Origin: DASZIT01 sp035948855
Lineage (GTDB): Bacteria > Actinomycetota > Acidimicrobiia > Acidimicrobiales > RAAP-2
Reading direction: 5' to 3'
Assembly (NCBI GenBank): GCA_035948855.1
Contig: DASZIT010000046.1
Coordinates: forward strand, 1-26,663
DNA length: 26,663 nt
Within the stretch, counting starts at the first letter, position 1. Every line of letters starts with the position of its first letter. The position numbers and the translations under genes are program-made. The notes below the pieces were generated by a model that was not told the DNA's origin, did no database searches, and was given only the letters and a program-made list of their open reading frames with translations. Shown here in pieces: positions 14,460 to 26,180 of the stretch.

Positions 14460-15296
14460 TCATCTTCCGAAATGGTCGAGGGGTCCGTGGCCCGTCCCCA
14501 GCCGCCAGGCGGCTCCTCCGACCAGGGCCCGATGGACGTAGTCCTTGGCCTCGGCGACAGCTGTGGGCACGTCGGCGCCGAAGGCGAGTTTGGCGGCGAT
14601 GGCCGCCGACAGCGAGCAACCGGTTCCGTGGGAATTGGCGGTGTCCACCCGATCGGCCTCGAGGACGGTCACCGTCTCCCCGTCGTAGAGCACGTCCGGG
14701 ACGGACGGCCGGGTCCCGACCTCGGAGCCGGGCTCGACGCCGCCGAGGTGACCGCCCTTGACCAGCACGCAGCGGGCGCCGAGGTCTTGGATGATGCGGG
14801 CGGCGTCGACCATGTCCTCCACCTCGGTCAAGGTGGCCGGATCGATGTCGCACAGCAGAGCCGCCTCCCAGAGGTTGGGGGTGATCAGCCGGGCGAAGGG
14901 AACCAGGAGGTCCCGGTAGGCCGTCAACCCGCCGGCGCCCAGCAGCGGCTCCCCGGAGGAGGAGACCATCACCGGGTCGACCACCAGATTGGGGAGGTCC
15001 CCGGACCCGGCCCATTCGCCGACCACCGCGATGATGTCGAGGTTGGCCAGCATGCCGGTCTTGGTGGCGGCCACCGGCAGGTCGGCGAGCACGGTGGCGA
15101 TCTGCCGGCCGACGAACCACGCGGGGATCGGGTGGACTCCGTCCACCGCCGCGGTGTTCTGGGCGGTCACCGCGGTCACCGCGGTCACCGCAAACGCGCC
15201 CAGGGCGCCCATGGTCTTGATGTCGGCCTGGATCCCGGCACCCGCCCCCGAGTCGGAGCCGGCGATGGTGAGCGCCACCGGCGGTTGGCCGGTCAT
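14460..15296 (-). CDS. thiD: Hydroxymethylpyrimidine (phosphate) kinase
   Basis: The 278-residue ribokinase-fold enzyme phosphorylates HMP and HMP-phosphate to HMP-PP for thiamine synthesis. Signatures: ALTIAGSDSGAGAGIQADIK at 8-27, the stretch ending TAQNT near 48, GMLANLDII, DPVMVSSSG, LITPNLWEAALL, VLVKGGH, and the C-terminal ribokinase motif DTANSHGTGCSLSAAIAA with the catalytic Asp/Gly anion hole. The ATG at 15296 overlaps the thiG stop as ATGA, which fixes the start; a longer frame upstream is a shadow. A perfect triple repeat of GCGGTCACC (15163-15189) encodes a VTAVTAVTA run at residues 37-45 without changing normal length. It is the last gene of thiO-thiS-thiG-thiD and is followed at once by a strong hairpin. 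Confidence 0.95.
   Translation of the reverse strand: MTGQPPVALTIAGSDSGAGAGIQADIKTMGALGAFAVTAVTAVTAQNTAAVDGVHPIPAWFVGRQIATVLADLPVAATKTGMLANLDIIAVVGEWAGSGDLPNLVVDPVMVSSSGEPLLGAGGLTAYRDLLVPFARLITPNLWEAALLCDIDPATLTEVEDMVDAARIIQDLGARCVLVKGGHLGGVEPGSEVGTRPSVPDVLYDGETVTVLEADRVDTANSHGTGCSLSAAIAAKLAFGADVPTAVAEAKDYVHRALVGGAAWRLGTGHGPLDHFGR
15163..15189. repeat. Three perfect tandem copies of a 9-bp unit inside thiD
   Basis: GCGGTCACC occurs three times in a row, giving the VTA-VTA-VTA run in ThiD. The protein aligns at normal family length around it, so it is probably codon convergence on an AVTAVTAQNT-like segment and not a recent expansion. It is a potential slippage site that would stay in frame. 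Confidence 0.75.
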
Positions 15297-16123
15297 CCGT
15301 CGATCAGGCCGTCCATCGGACTCGACGCCTGGGCGTGCAGCCGCGGCGGGATCCTTCCGGCGAAACGGGCCCGGCGCCCGGCGGTCACCGCGTCCCGGAC
15401 GGCGGCGGCCATCAGCGCCGGTTGGTGGGCCCGGGTGATGGCCGTGGCGACCATGACGGCGTCGCACCCCAGTTCCATGGCCACACAGGCGTCGGAGGCG
15501 GTGCCGATGCCGGCATCGAGGACCACCGGGACACCGGCCTGCTCGACGATGAGGCTGATGTTGTGGGGGTTGCGAAGGCCCAGCCCGCTACCGATCGGGG
15601 AGCCGAGGGGCATGATCGCCGCGCAGCCCACCTGCTCGAGCCGGCGGGCCATGACCGGGTCGTCGTTGGTGTAGGGGAGCACGACGAATCCTTCGTCGAC
15701 CAGCTCCTCGGCCGCGGCCAGCAGCTCGACCGGGTCGGGGAGCAGGGTGAGGTCGTCACCGATGACCTCGAGTTTCAGCCAGTCGGTCTCGAATGCCTCC
15801 CGGGCCAGCTTGGCCGTCAACACCGCCTCCGAGGCGGTGAAGCACCCGGCGGTATTGGGCAGCACCCGGACCCGGTGCTCGTCGAGGAGGTCGATCAACG
15901 AGTGCCGGGTGGTGGGGTCGACACGGCGCACCGCCACCGTGGCCATCGACGCCCCCGAGGCGATCAGGGCGTCGGCGAAGGCCCCGGGGCTGGACATGCC
16001 GCCCGACCCGATGATGAGCCGGGAGCCGATGACCTCGCCGGCCACGACGAAGGCATCGTCCGGGGTGCCGGGGTCCGGGCCAGCGAGGGGGTCCATCCCG
16101 TCCACGGTACCGGGACGGGTCAT
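15293..16123 (-). CDS. thiG: Thiazole synthase
   Basis: The 276-residue TIM-barrel enzyme forms the thiazole phosphate from deoxyxylulose phosphate, dehydroglycine and ThiS-thiocarboxylate. Family signatures: VIGSRLIIGSGG near the N-terminus, RRVDPTTRHSLIDLL, LPNTAGCFTASEAVLTAKLA, TDWLKLEVIGDDLTLLPDP with the Schiff-base lysine, LPYTNDDPVMARRLEQVGC, MPLGSPIGSGLGLRNPHNI, and VPVVLDAGIGTASDACVAME. About 30 residues before the conserved core are an unusual Pro/Gly/Asp-rich extension; an internal ATG ten codons in is an alternative start. The ATG at 16123 is preferred because it overlaps the thiS stop as ATGA. Its presence beside thiO and thiS indicates the aerobic, glycine-oxidase-fed thiazole route. 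Confidence 0.95.
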   Translation of the reverse strand: MTRPGTVDGMDPLAGPDPGTPDDAFVVAGEVIGSRLIIGSGGMSSPGAFADALIASGASMATVAVRRVDPTTRHSLIDLLDEHRVRVLPNTAGCFTASEAVLTAKLAREAFETDWLKLEVIGDDLTLLPDPVELLAAAEELVDEGFVVLPYTNDDPVMARRLEQVGCAAIMPLGSPIGSGLGLRNPHNISLIVEQAGVPVVLDAGIGTASDACVAMELGCDAVMVATAITRAHQPALMAAAVRDAVTAGRRARFAGRIPPRLHAQASSPMDGLIDG

Positions 16124-16323
16124 CCGCCGGCGACGGCGGTGACGATCTCGATCCGGTCGCCGAGGACCAGACGGGTGTCACCCCAGCGGCTCTTCGGCAC
16201 CACCTCGCCGTTGCGGGCCACCGCCACCCCCTTGGGCGAAGGGCACCACAGGCCGACCAGATCGGCGACCGTCGACCCCGGGTCCCCGTTCCAGTCGGAT
16301 CCGTTCACCTGGATGACGCTCAC
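16120..16323 (-). CDS. thiS: Sulfur carrier protein ThiS
   Basis: The 67-residue ubiquitin-fold protein ends in the required Gly-Gly (TAVAGG), whose terminal glycine is adenylated and thiocarboxylated to carry sulfur to ThiG. It begins with VIQVNGSDWN and has VAVARNGEVVPKSRW and LGDRIEIVTAV in family positions. The GTG start overlaps the thiO stop as GTGA, and its own stop overlaps the thiG ATG. The activating enzyme ThiF is not in the window; another E1-like protein elsewhere must serve it. Confidence 0.93.
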   Translation of the reverse strand: MSVIQVNGSDWNGDPGSTVADLVGLWCPSPKGVAVARNGEVVPKSRWGDTRLVLGDRIEIVTAVAGG

Positions 16324-17501
16324 GTTCTGACCCGGGTCCGGCCCGGCCCCCCGACGCCGGCCGCCGGGGCGAACCGGTCGGGTCCGAACGGCAGCATGAA
16401 GTCGTCCACCGGACGGCCCTCGAGCAGGGCCACCACCGCGTCGGCGGTGACCGGAGCCAGGAGGATGCCGTTGCGGTAGTGGCCGGTGGCCATGATGAGG
16501 CCCCCCATCGACGTGGTTCCGACCAGCGGGGCATTGTCCGGGGACCCCGGGCGCAGACCGGTCGAGGTCTCGACCAACTCGTACTCGTCGAGGGCGGGGA
16601 CGACGGCCCGGGCGTCGCGGAGGAGGTCGTGCACCGAGCCGACCTGGACGGCGAGGTCGAACCCCTTCTCCTCGACGGTGGCTCCGATCACCACCGTCCC
16701 GTCCTGGCGGGGGACCAGGTAGCAGCTCCTCCCGTGGACCAGGCCTCGCACGATGCGGCGGAGTTGCGGCGTGCCGCCGGAGGCCCGGGCCCGGATGGTC
16801 AACCCCTTCACCGGTCGCACCGGCGGGACCAGCGGGTGGGGGATCCCCCCCAGCTGTCCCGACCAACACCCGGCGGCGATCACCACGGCGCCGGCATGGA
16901 TGGTGCCGCCCCGGCCCAGGACCACCCCGGTGGCTCGTCCGTCGGTCGATGCCACCGCCGAGACATCGTCGGTCACCCGGGTGACCCCGGCGTGCCGGCA
17001 GGCGGCCAGCAGGGAGTCGACCAGCAGGCGGTTGTCGACCTGATGGTCATCGGGGAACTCGGCCCCGCCGCCGATGCCGGGGGCGAGGAGCGGCTCGAGC
17101 TCCCGGCACTCCCGGGAGGACAGCCGCCGGGGCGAGAGCCCGAGCGACTGCTGGTACCCGAGCACATCGTCGACCACCCGGCGGTCGGAGGGGTCCACGG
17201 CGGCGAGGACAGTTCCTGACCTCCGGTAGCCCACCGTCCGATCCGAGAAGGCTTCCAGATCGCCGGCGAAGTCGGGCCACCGGTGGGCGGCGGCGACATT
17301 GGCCCGAGCCAGGGCCTCTTCGCCGAAGTGGGCCTCGCCGACCGGGCCCAGCATGCCGGCCGCCGCCCAGGTGGCCCCGTGACCGGGCCGGGGATCGACC
17401 ACCGCCACCGCCAACCCGGCGGCCGCCGCCCGCCAGGCGATGGACAGGCCGATCACCCCGCCGCCCACCACCACGGCGTCGAGCAGGTCGGAATCCGGCA
17501 T
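16320..17501 (-). CDS. thiO: Glycine oxidase ThiO
   Basis: The 393-residue FAD enzyme oxidises glycine to dehydroglycine, supplying the C-N unit for ThiG. The N-terminal dinucleotide fold is VVVGGGVIGLSIAWRAAAAG at about 10-29, followed by VVDPRPGHGATWAAAGML, a GT-A-S-like DAO motif. Later segments are GAVVIAAGCWSG, PPVRPVKGLTIRA, DGTVVIGATVEEKGFD, ETSTGLRPGSPDNAPLVG and MATGHYRNGILLAPVTA, all typical of ThiO. The ATG at 17501 has GGGGAG butted directly against it, too close for a ribosome binding site, but a -10-like TACCAT ends 6 nt upstream, so the transcript is probably leaderless. It heads the thiO-thiS-thiG-thiD operon. No TPP riboswitch (no CTGAGA or equivalent) is present in the 124-bp gap to gltB. 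Confidence 0.93.
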   Translation of the reverse strand: MPDSDLLDAVVVGGGVIGLSIAWRAAAAGLAVAVVDPRPGHGATWAAAGMLGPVGEAHFGEEALARANVAAAHRWPDFAGDLEAFSDRTVGYRRSGTVLAAVDPSDRRVVDDVLGYQQSLGLSPRRLSSRECRELEPLLAPGIGGGAEFPDDHQVDNRLLVDSLLAACRHAGVTRVTDDVSAVASTDGRATGVVLGRGGTIHAGAVVIAAGCWSGQLGGIPHPLVPPVRPVKGLTIRARASGGTPQLRRIVRGLVHGRSCYLVPRQDGTVVIGATVEEKGFDLAVQVGSVHDLLRDARAVVPALDEYELVETSTGLRPGSPDNAPLVGTTSMGGLIMATGHYRNGILLAPVTADAVVALLEGRPVDDFMLPFGPDRFAPAAGVGGPGRTRVRT

Positions 17502-17507
17502 CTCCCC

Positions 17508-17513
17508 ATGGTA
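17508..17513 (-). promoter_or_regulatory. Putative -10 element (TACCAT) for leaderless thi operon
   Basis: On the minus strand TACCAT ends 6 nt before the thiO ATG. It accounts for the lack of a usable ribosome binding site. A palindrome at 17534-17544 lies about 20 bp upstream, in the -35 region of this promoter. Confidence 0.42.
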
Positions 17514-17533
17514 CGGCCCGATTGTGGCCAGAT

Positions 17534-17544
17534 TGGACGGTCCA
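17534..17544. promoter_or_regulatory. Palindrome TGGACGGTCCA between divergent thiO and gltB
   Basis: TGGAC-G-GTCCA is a perfect 11-bp palindrome. It lies 6 bp before the putative gltB -10 and about 20 bp upstream of the putative thiO -10, so a protein bound here could act on both operons. No known operator is assigned. Confidence 0.4.
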
Positions 17545-17549
17545 CCGTG

Positions 17550-17555
17550 TACGAT
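17550..17555 (+). promoter_or_regulatory. Putative -10 element (TACGAT) for gltBD
   Basis: TACGAT fits the -10 consensus and would start transcription near 17562, giving a leader of about 64 nt before the gltB ATG. No good -35 is found at 16-18 bp, so activator dependence is possible. Confidence 0.33.
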
Positions 17556-17625
17556 GTTCGGACCGCAGATGGGCCAGCGTCGTCCCGAGCGAAGAAGATC
17601 TCAACTCCCTCAATGGAGCGACCTG

Positions 17626-22252
<4,627 letters not shown>

Positions 22253-22260
<8 letters not shown>

Positions 22261-23785
22261 CATCACCGGGTTCATGACCTACGGCCGGGAGCTGCCCAGC
22301 AGGCGCCCGGTCCAGGTGCGGCTGCGGGACTGGAAAGAGGTCTACGAGCCGTTCCCGGTCGAAGCCGCCCAGCATCAGGGGGCCCGGTGCATGGACTGCG
22401 GGATTCCCTTCTGCCACGAGGGCTGCCCCCTCGGGAACCTGATTCCCGAGTGGAACGACCTGGTCTACCGAGACGACTGGGATGAGGCCATCCAGCGGCT
22501 GCATGCCACCAACAACTTTCCCGAGTTCACCGGCCGACTGTGCCCCGCTCCGTGTGAGGGTTCCTGCGTGCTCGGCATCAACGACGATCCGGTGGCCATC
22601 GAACGCATCGAGTACGAGATCGCCGAGCGGGCCTGGTCGGAGGGATGGGTGCTCCCGGTGACGGTGGCGCACCCCACCGAGAAGCGGGTGGCGGTCGTCG
22701 GGTCGGGACCCGCGGGGATGGCCGCCGCCCAGCAGCTGGCCCGGGCCGGTCACACCGTGGTGGTGTTCGAGCGGGCGGAGAAGCCCGGCGGTCTGCTCCG
22801 CTACGGGATTCCCGAGTTCAAGATGGAGAAGGCGGTCCTCGACCGACGGCTCGAACAGCTGGTGGCCGAAGGCGTGGAGTTCCGCTGCGGCGTCTCGGTG
22901 GGGGAGCCGGCTCCCGAGGTGTCGGGGGCGGCGGCGGTCGGCGGCCCGGGGGCGGCGGCGACCGATGCCACCGTGATCAGTTCGTCGTCCCTGGTGGACG
23001 ACTATGACGCGGTGGTGGTGGCCGGAGGGGCGACCCTGCCCCGCGACCTGCCGATTCCGGGTCGGGAATTGGGTGGCATCCACCTGGCCATGGAGTACCT
23101 GAAGCCATCGAACCTGGTCCAAGAGGGATCGTTGGCCGCCTCGCCCATCTCCGCGGAAGGCAAACACGTGGTCATCATCGGCGGGGGCGACACCGGCGCC
23201 GACTGCCTGGGTACGGTGCACCGGCAGGGGGCGTTGGCCGTCCACCAGCTGGAGATCATGCCCGAGCCCCCCCGGGACCGGTCGGGGAGCAACCCGTGGC
23301 CGACCTGGCCGCTGATCATGCGCACCTCGGCAGCCCACGAAGAGGGTGGGGAGCGCCTGTTCGCGGTGACCACGGTGGAATGCCTGGGCGATGCCGACGG
23401 CAACGTGCGGGCGCTGCGCGGCGAAGAGGTGGAGCTGGCCTACGACGCCCAGGGGCGTCCGGCGTTCGAGCCGGTCCCCGAGTCCGCCTTCGAGCTCCAG
23501 TGCGAGCTGGTGTTGCTGGCCATGGGCTTTCTGGGATCGGAGCCGGGAGGCGTGGTCGCCGACCTCGGCCTCGAGCTGAACGCCCGGGGCAGCGTGGCCG
23601 CGGATACCTCATGGTCGACCAACGTCGAGGGTGTGTTCGTGTGCGGGGACATGACCCGGGGCCAGAGCCTCATCGTCTGGGCCATCGCCGAGGGGCGATC
23701 GGCAGCGGCGGCGGTGGACCGTTACCTGATGGGGCAGACGAGTTTGCCGGCGCCGATCCATCCGGGTCAGCTGGCGCTCCGCTGA
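22253..23785 (+). CDS. gltD: Glutamate synthase (NADPH) small subunit
   Basis: The 510-residue flavoprotein passes NADPH electrons to GltB. The N-terminal domain carries two sets of [4Fe-4S] cysteines: C46, C49, C54 and C58 in RCMDCGIPFCHEGCPLGN, and C97, C101 and C105 in LCPAPCEGSC. FAD binding is VAVVGSGPAGMAAAQQLARA at about 145, followed by PGGLLRYGIPEFKMEK. NADPH binding is VVIIGGGDTGADCLGT at about 305. The tail has NVEGVFVCGDMTRGQSLIVW. Between VSVGEPAPEV and DYDAVVVAGG, at about 215-248, lies an Ala/Gly/Ser-rich insertion of some 20 residues beyond the usual loop length. The GTG at 22253 overlaps the gltB stop by 8 nt, so translation is coupled. Confidence 0.96.
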
Positions 23786-23875
23786 CTCGGGTCGGCGTTG
23801 GTCAGTCGGCGCTGACAGCCTGGAGGTTTTGGCCAAGCAAACTGGAGGATGGCTCACTATCATCGTGGCACCACA

Positions 23876-23893
23876 CCGGGGGATCGCCCCCGG
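23876..23893 (+). other. GC-rich hairpin in the leader of the gene at 23915
   Basis: CCGGGGG and CCCCCGG form a perfect 7-bp stem with an ATCG tetraloop, 21 nt before the ATG at 23915. It is close to the ribosome binding site (AGGGGG). It may end gltBD transcription or control the next gene; no T-run follows. Confidence 0.4.
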
Positions 23894-23914
23894 ATGGATC
23901 AGCAAGGGGGCACG

Positions 23915-24313
23915 ATGGGACTCTTTGACAAGGCCAAGAACGCCGCGCAACAGGCCAAGGACGCCATGGCGCAGGTACCGGGCGGTGTTGCGGCCGGGAT
24001 GCCTTCCGGTATGCAGGCTCCCGACATGGGCGAGGCGATGAAGTACCGCGACCTCACTCAGAAGCTGAAGACATCGGGTGTGGAAGCTCCGGCCGTGATC
24101 AAGACGATCCGTCGCGGTGAAGCCGAGATGGGTGGCGGCATCAAGTCTGAGGTCGACGTGTCCATCACCCCCGCCGACGGCGCCGCCTATGACGCCACCA
24201 TCAAGCAGTCCATCCTGCCGTCATGGCTCGACACCCTGGACGCCGGCAGCAAGGTGAGCATCAAGTACGACCCCGACAGCCCGACCTCGGCCCTCATGTA
24301 CGGGAACCTGTAG
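23915..24313 (+). CDS. Conserved small soluble protein, unknown function
   Basis: The 132-residue product begins MGLFDKAKNAAQQAKDAM, an amphipathic helix of the kind that starts many actinobacterial accessory proteins. A Gly/Met/Pro-rich stretch follows (about 22-40). The C-terminal 85 residues form a probable beta-rich domain with APAVIKTIRRGEAEMGGGIK, VDVSITPADGAAYDATIKQ, LDAGSKVSIKYDPDSPTSAL. The ending G-x-V-x-I-K-Y-D-P-D-S-P is the hallmark of small DUF3592-like beta domains that occur alone or with SHOCT tails, but membrane segments are absent here. The ATG at 23915 has AAGGGGG 7 nt upstream; earlier in-frame starts would run through the hairpin and are rejected. The gene lies 129 nt after gltD and is probably separate from it. 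Function not known. Confidence 0.8.
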   Translation: MGLFDKAKNAAQQAKDAMAQVPGGVAAGMPSGMQAPDMGEAMKYRDLTQKLKTSGVEAPAVIKTIRRGEAEMGGGIKSEVDVSITPADGAAYDATIKQSILPSWLDTLDAGSKVSIKYDPDSPTSALMYGNL

Positions 24314-24329
24314 TCTCAGGGATTTTCTG

Positions 24330-24335
24330 TACCGT
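24330..24335 (+). promoter_or_regulatory. Putative -10 element (TACCGT) before the truncated ORF at 24342
   Basis: TACCGT ends 6 nt before a GTG at 24342, the same spacing as the leaderless starts elsewhere in this window. It is the main reason to take the short ORF seriously. Confidence 0.3.
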
Positions 24336-24341
24336 GGGTCG

Positions 24342-24455
24342 GTGGAGCTAACTCCCGACAACAACATCCGAGGCACCATAGATGCCGTCATGTGGATGCG
24401 GCTGGCGTCGACACTGCTGGTGTTCCTGTTCTCCACCCCAGGTCGAAGTCACTGA
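24342..24455 (+). pseudogene. Possible 5' remnant of a truncated gene (37 codons)
   Basis: A GTG-started frame of 37 codons reads MELTPDNNIRGTIDAVMWMR and then a hydrophobic LASTLLVFLFSTP before a stop. It is preceded by a leaderless-type -10 at 24330. A helical start followed by a membrane-like segment that stops abruptly, only 17 bp before the decayed NlpC/P60 copy begins, suggests the start of a larger gene cut off at this junction. It could also be a genuine short membrane peptide or chance. I do not recognise the family. Confidence 0.3.
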
Positions 24456-24471
24456 CCGACGGCCGCGCCTT

Positions 24472-24586
24472 ACCCGCCCGGACGGGGTGGCCCCCACGAA
24501 CTCGACTAGTCGGCATTGTCGAATAGGACGAGCGCCCGGTGTGGGGCGCGTCCACTACCTCGCCGGCTCCGTACCCGACTATGGCG
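24472..24586 (-). pseudogene. Decayed 3' end of an NlpC/P60 gene (duplicate of the copy at 26369-26489)
   Basis: On the minus strand this stretch aligns with the C-terminal end of the NlpC/P60 gene at the right edge of the window. The recognisable peptide is GAGEVVDAPHTG (intact copy: GGGEMIDAPHTG). A one-base loss in a run of C at about 24535 shifts the frame. In the corrected frame, LFDNAD is followed by TAG (24506-24508) where the intact copy has TGG for Trp. Similarity is high over about 95 bp, then fades by about 24586. There is no upstream catalytic part (no DCSGL). This is a dead partial copy. Confidence 0.8.
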
Positions 24587-24823
24587 GGGGAGAGGGGAGT
24601 ACCTAGCTGTCCCCCGGAACCTACGATCTGGGCTACTCGCATAGCGCGCTCCGGATCGGGCAATGACGACAGTGCGTCGGTGAGCGATTGGCGGTCGGTG
24701 GATAAGAAGGGACAACGGAGCCGCCATTGGCAGAATCGGTCCCAACGAGCCCCCAGAGGACCCTCTGCTCCTCCTACTATCTTTAGTCCACCCCAAGGAC
24801 GAGCAGGAGAAGGGCCCAAGACG
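24587..24823. other. Apparently non-coding stretch between the decayed NlpC copy and the next gene
   Basis: Together with 24314-24586 this makes about 510 bp without an intact gene. No homology to the neighbours, RNA gene or clear promoter was recognised in it. Reading frames cross it on both strands but have low-quality composition; one on the minus strand includes SLTDALSSLPDPERAMRVAQ, which might be another relic. Confidence 0.5.
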
Positions 24824-25465
24824 GTGAGTGGTTATGCACGAGACACCCCCAGGCTGATTGACCAGGTCCGTGGCGTCCGCTACGGCGAGATCATCGCGGT
24901 GTTCGCGCGCGATGGCCACTTCGAGGCCGAGGTGTTTGGCACCCAGTTCTTAAACGACTGCCCCCAAGAGTTGTGGGACAGCCTCGACGTCTCGGCCATC
25001 GCGGCTGATCTCGGTGCCTTGGTGGTCAAGCTCAACGGTCCCCGGCACTGGGTCATCGACGGCATCGGACAGAAGGTGAACACTCTGGAGCCCGTGTTGC
25101 GCGAGTTCAACGGAATGCAGATGCGTCGTTTGGCCCTCATCGACCTTGGCAACGACCCGTCGACTTCCCCGTACACCGAAAGACACGTGCATCGGGGTGC
25201 CGTCTTCTTTTTCGATTCTGGTAAACCCATATACGAGCTGGTTTCCCCCGACGGGCTCGCCTACGTCATGCAGGCCTACTGCTTGGCCGTGGATCCGGCC
25301 ACCGACGAGGCGAGCCTCCTCACACTAGGTGATCGACTCGCGCTCCCCGACGGCTGGATCTACCGCGTCCGGACTCTGGGCACGGAGCTGGTAGTCGATA
25401 CCACTCACAAAGTGGCAACCGTCCTTCAGGACGAATTCGAGCACTCGTACACGTTGCCGGAGTAA
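24824..25465 (+). CDS. Conserved hypothetical protein, cytosolic, unknown function
   Basis: The 213-residue product has two recognisable conserved-looking halves. Residues about 17-80 include RYGEIIAVFARDGHFEAEVF, GTQFLNDCPQELWDSLD and LNGPRHWVIDGIG. Residues about 120-210 include HRGAVFFFDSGKPIYELVSP, DGLAYVMQAYCLAVDP, TLGDRLALPDGWIYRVRTL and TELVVDTTHKVATVLQDEFE. The second half resembles a family of bacterial proteins ending in YVMQ-Y, LPxGW-YR and VQDE, usually secreted and of unknown function. No signal peptide is seen here. The GTG at 24824 has AGGAGAAGG about 10 nt upstream; a frame beginning at 24539 runs through the decayed NlpC copy and is rejected. Base composition is less GC-rich than in the genes to the left, and the gene sits between the two NlpC/P60 copies, so acquisition by transfer is likely. 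Confidence 0.75.
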   Translation: MSGYARDTPRLIDQVRGVRYGEIIAVFARDGHFEAEVFGTQFLNDCPQELWDSLDVSAIAADLGALVVKLNGPRHWVIDGIGQKVNTLEPVLREFNGMQMRRLALIDLGNDPSTSPYTERHVHRGAVFFFDSGKPIYELVSPDGLAYVMQAYCLAVDPATDEASLLTLGDRLALPDGWIYRVRTLGTELVVDTTHKVATVLQDEFEHSYTLPE

Positions 25466-25674
25466 GAGGTCGCCAGATCGCTGGGATCGTTCCCGGGGAT
25501 CGCTTGCCGACGGCTGAGCTACGGCTTCCTTCTAAAGGGCGTGTTACCCCGGGCCGGCGATCTGAGTCACGCCGAGCCGGCGAAGGGGGGCGCTATCCAC
25601 TGCGCTCGGCCTGAGGTGCACCCAGTGCCGGCATTAGGGGACGGCCTATCGGGCAGACAGATACTCCGCCAGTC

Positions 25675-26067
25675 CTAGCCCCGCGGTGCGAAGAACTCGA
25701 GTGCGATGTTGTCAGGGTCTCGAAAGGACAATGCCGAGTACCGGGGCGCGTCCACGATGCCACCGTTGGGGATGCCGAGTTCGTCTAGATGGATTTCCCA
25801 TGCTCTCAACTCATCGCGGCTGGCACAGCCGAAAGCCAGATGATCGAGTCCCGGCCGGCGCTCGTTGAACGGCTCAGTGCTGCTCAAATCAGGGAACTGA
25901 GTTAGACCGACGAGTGTGCCGCCCGTAAGCCAAGCGACACGCTGGAACGGACCGGTGTCCTCGTCAAGAAACGGGTCCGAGCCGAACAGGGCCTTGTACC
26001 AAGGAACACTCCGTTCGAGGCTCGTAACCGTTAGCGCCACGTGAGTAATCGCGGGGAACTCAGGCAT
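25675..26067 (-). CDS. VOC-family (glyoxalase/dioxygenase-type) metalloprotein
   Basis: The 130-residue product is a single vicinal-oxygen-chelate protein with two beta-alpha-beta-beta-beta modules: ITHVALTVTSLERSVPWYKA at 7-26 and LDHLAFGCASRDELRAW at 74-90. Candidate metal ligands are His9, His76 and Glu124 (IALEFFAP), the usual arrangement. VOC proteins include glyoxalases, fosfomycin-resistance enzymes and extradiol dioxygenases; the substrate cannot be told here. The ATG at 26067 is chosen because GAGGTG lies about 8 nt upstream on the minus strand; an upstream in-frame start at 26118 would add a Cys-rich, non-family extension. The gene lies between the duplicated NlpC ends, next to an unrelated gene remnant. 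Confidence 0.87.
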   Translation of the reverse strand: MPEFPAITHVALTVTSLERSVPWYKALFGSDPFLDEDTGPFQRVAWLTGGTLVGLTQFPDLSSTEPFNERRPGLDHLAFGCASRDELRAWEIHLDELGIPNGGIVDAPRYSALSFRDPDNIALEFFAPRG

Positions 26068-26180
26068 GTCTTGTCTGCACCTCGGGCAAGGAGCGAATGC
26101 CACGTCTTTGGCTGGCACTCTCTGGGAATAGAAACTACCTGACAGGACCAGTCCGCCGCGCTAATGGAGGCCCCAGTTCC

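Noticed and set aside
17502..17625. Searched for a TPP riboswitch upstream of thiO
   Set aside because: No CTGAGA-type core or matching helices on either strand.
25480..25580. tRNA-like TAGCTCAG on the minus strand in the 209-bp gap after 25465
   Set aside because: Neither a full cloverleaf nor a GTTCGAATC T-arm can be built around it; it is likely a chance match.
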